From NCBI RefSeq assembly GCF_002366715.1, contig NZ_DFBS01000013.1:1-64000 (forward strand): a DNA stretch of 64,000 nt, written 5' to 3'. Below the pieces are notes generated by a model, which was not told the origin of the DNA, searched no databases, and saw nothing but the letters and a program-made list of their open reading frames with translations. The translations under genes were made by a program, and so were the position numbers. Positions 61,590 through 64,000 of this stretch are shown here, one piece after another (position 1 is the first letter of the stretch; the number at the start of each line of letters is the position of its first letter). This DNA comes from Halomonas sp. UBA3074 (GTDB lineage: Bacteria > Pseudomonadota > Gammaproteobacteria > Pseudomonadales > Halomonadaceae).

Positions 61590-62132
61590 ATGAACCCAAA
61601 AGTTGTGTTTCGCTGTTTCTTAATCAGTGTATTACTTGCCGCCCCCACGCCACTTTTGTTGGCGGGGATTGTTCGTTTAACTAATAGTGCCCTCGCGGAG
61701 CTGTGGATGGCCGAACTGGCCATTAGTGGTGTTAGCGGTGTCTACATTGCCGTAGCGATAGGGTGTTTTATCGTTCTCTGGATTGCCACGTTAGCGTCTG
61801 CGGCGTTTGCACCCTCGGTCGTGGTAGCGTCTGATGTGGTGGCGCGTGCTAAACCCGTATCACGCCAGCCCCAGGCGGCCGCTCCTATGGACGATGAGGA
61901 AGAGGATATCATCGACCCCAATGATGGCCGTGAAGAGGGGGAAGTGAAATGGTTTAATACCAACAAAGGCTACGGATTTATCACCCGCGATAATGGCGAA
62001 GATGTCTTTGTACACTTTCGCGCCATTCGTGGCCGTGGCCCGCGTATGTTAGCGGAAGGCCAAATTGTGCGTTACCACGTGATTAAAAATGAGCGTGGTT
62101 TGCAGGCCGATGATGTGAGTATTATTGAGTAA
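61590..62132 (+). CDS. Membrane-tethered cold-shock-domain protein
   Basis: A 180-residue protein. Two hydrophobic helices (about 5-30 and 48-75) lead into an acidic linker (APMDDEEEDIIDPNDGRE). The C-terminal 67 residues are a complete CspA-type domain with RNP1 KGYGFITR and RNP2 DVFVHFRAI, which bind single-stranded nucleic acid. Conventional Csps are about 70 residues and soluble; here the domain is attached to the membrane and should face the cytoplasm. A role in RNA handling at the membrane is inferred. A hairpin terminator follows. Confidence 0.82.
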   Translation: MNPKVVFRCFLISVLLAAPTPLLLAGIVRLTNSALAELWMAELAISGVSGVYIAVAIGCFIVLWIATLASAAFAPSVVVASDVVARAKPVSRQPQAAAPMDDEEEDIIDPNDGREEGEVKWFNTNKGYGFITRDNGEDVFVHFRAIRGRGPRMLAEGQIVRYHVIKNERGLQADDVSIIE

Positions 62133-62178
62133 ATGAACGTTGAGTAAGTAAAGAGTTTGTTATAGAAAGTGATAGTCA

Positions 62179-62202
62179 ACGACCCCACTCCGGTGGGGTC
62201 GT
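62179..62202 (+). terminator. Terminator after the cold-shock-domain gene
   Basis: ACGACCCCAC and GTGGGGTCGT form a perfect 10-base-pair stem with a TCCG tetraloop, followed by TTTA. It lies between convergent genes and may serve both. Confidence 0.8.
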
Positions 62203-62216
62203 TTACGTTGGGAGGC

Positions 62217-62606
62217 TTAACGACCCGAATCAGGCCACTCGATCGCTCTCTCCTGGCCGCCGGGCAGTACTTGCCAGAAACGATCCGGATCATCGCCGGG
62301 GTTCCAGCCGCCTAACGAGCATCGCACTTCGGTCTGCAGCGCCTCGGCGGCTTGTTGGGCACACTCTTGATCGGTCAGCCAAGGCGTATGGTTGCTATCA
62401 AACCATAGGCTGGCAAAGCCATCGGCGGCTTTGTCTACTAATAACACCGGCACACAATCGCCCTGGTACTGACCCCGGGTTTGCCATTTGCCTTTGCCTG
62501 CTGGACTAAGAGGAGGGGCGATTAGCGTACTTTTTAGCCACTCATTGAGCGCCTCCTGCGAGACGCTGGCCAGGTAGATTTCGATATCGGGGTAACGCTC
62601 CATCAT
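62217..62606 (-). CDS. Conserved protein of unknown function downstream of dapE
   Basis: A 129-residue soluble protein beginning MMERYPDIEIYLASVSQEAL, followed by a stretch with VPVLLVDKAADGFASLWFD and SNHTPWLTDQECAQQAAEAL, and ending near RFWQVLPGGQERAIEW. It has a mixed alpha/beta look and several conserved-looking tryptophans. Small proteins of this kind often follow dapE in gammaproteobacteria, but I know no function. Its start overlaps the end of dapE by four bases, so it belongs to the dapD-dapE operon. Confidence 0.7.
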   Translation of the reverse strand: MMERYPDIEIYLASVSQEALNEWLKSTLIAPPLSPAGKGKWQTRGQYQGDCVPVLLVDKAADGFASLWFDSNHTPWLTDQECAQQAAEALQTEVRCSLGGWNPGDDPDRFWQVLPGGQERAIEWPDSGR

Positions 62607-63775
62607 ACGTTTACCTCGCCAGATAGAAGCAGTGCCTGCAGTGTCGCTTCGTAAATCCGACTCAAGTCGTCGAGGTCGCTAGCGCGCACGCGCTCATTGA
62701 CCTTATGGATGGTGTCGTTCAGCGGGCCTAGCTCGACCACTTGGGCGCCTAGGGTGGCTATGAAGCGGCCATCCGAGGTGCCGCCGCTGGTCGACAGTGC
62801 TGGGCGCTTGCCAGTCACCGCTTCAACGCCCTTGATGACAGCATCGACAAGCTCGCCTTCAGCGGTCAGGAAAGGCTCGCCGTTCAGCGTCCAGTCTATC
62901 TGATACGCCAAACCATGGTGCGCGAGAATAGCCTCGGTGCGCGCTTTGAGTTCATCAGCGGTCACTTCGGTCGAGAAGCGGAAGTTAAATACCACTTCCA
63001 CATCGCCAGGGATCACGTTGGTAGCCCCGGTGCCTGCGCGCAGGTTAGAAATCTGAAAGCTGGTGGCGGGGAAAAAGTCATTGCCCGCGTCCCAGTGTTC
63101 GTTAACCAGTGCATCGAGTGCCGGCATCGCTTGATGAATAGGGTTGCGCGCTAAATGCGGGTAGGCCACGTGGCCTTGTACCCCTTTGACGTGCAGCGTT
63201 GCTCCGAGGGAGCCGCGTCGGCCATTCTTAATCATGTCGCCTAGGCGCTCGGTTGACGAGGGCTCGCCGACGATACAGTAATCGAGGCGCTCATTGCGCT
63301 CGCGCAGATGCTCAACCACGGCGCGGGTGCCGTCGACGGCCGGGCCCTCTTCATCGGAGGTGATCAAAAAGGCGATACGACCATCGTGATCCGGGTGCTT
63401 GGTCACAAAGCGTTCAACCGCCGTCAGCATAGAGGCGAGGCTGCCTTTCATATCGGCCGCGCCGCGCCCGCATAGCATTCCCTCTTCATCGATACAGGGC
63501 TCGAAGGGCGGATACTGCCAGTTGATATAAGGGCCGCTGGGCACCACGTCGGTGTGGCCAGCGAAAGCCACGACCGGGCCGTGATGGCCGCGAACGGCCC
63601 AGAAATTCTTCACATCGCCAAAGGGCAACTGCTCAATAGTGAAACCGAGCGCTTGTAAGCGCTCGATCATCAGTGCCTGACAGCCTTCGTCGTCCGGCGT
63701 CACCGAGGGTCGGCTTAGCAGCTCAAAGGCGAGCGTGAGCGTCGGTGACAGCGTTTCAGGCTCAGTTGTGGGCAT
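62603..63775 (-). CDS. dapE: Succinyl-diaminopimelate desuccinylase
   Basis: A 390-residue M20 zinc hydrolase in lysine and cell-wall diaminopimelate synthesis. Metal ligands are visible in VVAFAGHTDVVPSGP (His, near 72), GRGAADMKGSLAS (Asp, near 106), ITSDEEGPAVDGT (catalytic Glu) and the C-terminal GPLNDTIHKVNERV (His). ATG at 63775 follows GAGG; it overlaps the end of dapD by 14 bases. Confidence 0.95.
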   Translation of the reverse strand: MPTTEPETLSPTLTLAFELLSRPSVTPDDEGCQALMIERLQALGFTIEQLPFGDVKNFWAVRGHHGPVVAFAGHTDVVPSGPYINWQYPPFEPCIDEEGMLCGRGAADMKGSLASMLTAVERFVTKHPDHDGRIAFLITSDEEGPAVDGTRAVVEHLRERNERLDYCIVGEPSSTERLGDMIKNGRRGSLGATLHVKGVQGHVAYPHLARNPIHQAMPALDALVNEHWDAGNDFFPATSFQISNLRAGTGATNVIPGDVEVVFNFRFSTEVTADELKARTEAILAHHGLAYQIDWTLNGEPFLTAEGELVDAVIKGVEAVTGKRPALSTSGGTSDGRFIATLGAQVVELGPLNDTIHKVNERVRASDLDDLSRIYEATLQALLLSGEVNV

Positions 63776-64000
63776 GCAACGCCTCATTCAGGGCGATGGC
63801 GGTTTTGTTGGTCAGGCACTCGATGCGACCATTCTGCGAGTTGCGACGCCACAGCTGGTCGTCTTGGCCTGCTAGCTCCCGAGCGGCAACGGTGTTCACT
63901 TCCTGCCCCTGGTCATCCAGCAGCGTCACTTTAGAGCCTGCCGTGATATAAAGCCCCGCTTCCACGGTGCAGCGGTCGCCTAGCGGAATGCCGATGCCCG
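63762..64000 (-). CDS. dapD: C-terminal part of tetrahydrodipicolinate N-succinyltransferase
   Basis: The window ends inside this gene. The visible last 78 residues (GIGIPLGDRCTVEAGLYITA, then GSKVTLLDDQ, ending NEALHAHN) match the end of DapD, a left-handed beta-helix trimer preceding DapE in the succinylase branch of lysine synthesis. The frame is open to the window edge. It is upstream of and overlaps dapE, forming a dapD-dapE operon. Confidence 0.9.
   Translation of the reverse strand, partial: GIGIPLGDRCTVEAGLYITAGSKVTLLDDQGQEVNTVAARELAGQDDQLWRRNSQNGRIECLTNKTAIALNEALHAHN

Overview
The window looks like a chromosomal segment of a halophilic gammaproteobacterium of the Halomonas/Vreelandella group. 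This rests on gene order and protein resemblance judged by eye; no database search was run. Most of it (about 7.8-64 kb) is dense housekeeping DNA in familiar gammaproteobacterial order: minCDE, ypjD-corB beside ffh-rpsP-rimM-trmD-rplS, xerD-dsbC-hom-thrC-recJ, prfB-lysS, holD-rimI, rsmD beside ftsY-ftsE-ftsX-rpoH, slmA-argB-algC-dut-coaBC, radC-rpmB-rpmG-mutM, and dapD-dapE.

Positions 1-7816 are accessory. They lie on the 3' side of an initiator tRNA-fMet gene (7817-7893, minus) and look like one end of an integrative element whose other end is outside the window. Next to the tRNA come a repressor-like HTH gene, an Xis-like gene, a tyrosine integrase, an OB/HD (TraI-domain) protein and a BPSL0761-type small protein. 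Further in is a metal locus: a CsoR/RcnR-type repressor, a NreB-like nickel exporter with a His-rich tail (broken by two frameshifts and an amber codon), a secreted His-rich protein, a HupE/UreJ-type permease and a membrane-anchored protein (broken by one frameshift).

After the tRNA: phaB (acetoacetyl-CoA reductase) and a large DUF349 protein; minCDE for division-site selection; exonuclease I; a periplasmic M16 protease; a SRAP-fold protein lacking all four expected catalytic residues; a TetR-acyltransferase pair; and the SRP/ribosome-maturation block. The threonine genes hom-thrC are followed by recJ and a YitT-like membrane protein.

At 34.1-37.4 kb a copper island (cueR-copA and a 23-residue membrane peptide) reads leftward from a MerR-type promoter. 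A 144-bp MITE-like repeat appears to supply the stop codon of the short peptide, which may be the stump of a membrane-anchored cupredoxin. The right half holds a FadL-type porin, prfB with its programmed frameshift site, lysS, a DHA2 drug exporter, ibaG/BolA, holD-rimI, zapB, rsmD, the ftsYEX-rpoH cluster, slmA, argB, algC, dut, coaBC, radC, rpmBG, mutM, rlmI, a thioesterase, alanine dehydrogenase, slyX, a membrane-tethered cold-shock-domain protein and dapE-dapD.

The least ordinary items are the degenerate SRAP protein, the decayed nickel locus, helically phased GTCACA repeats and paired palindromes in the integrase control region, the MITE/cupredoxin junction, a strong hairpin in the rpsP leader and the membrane-tethered cold-shock protein. 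I did not find a clearly new multi-gene system.
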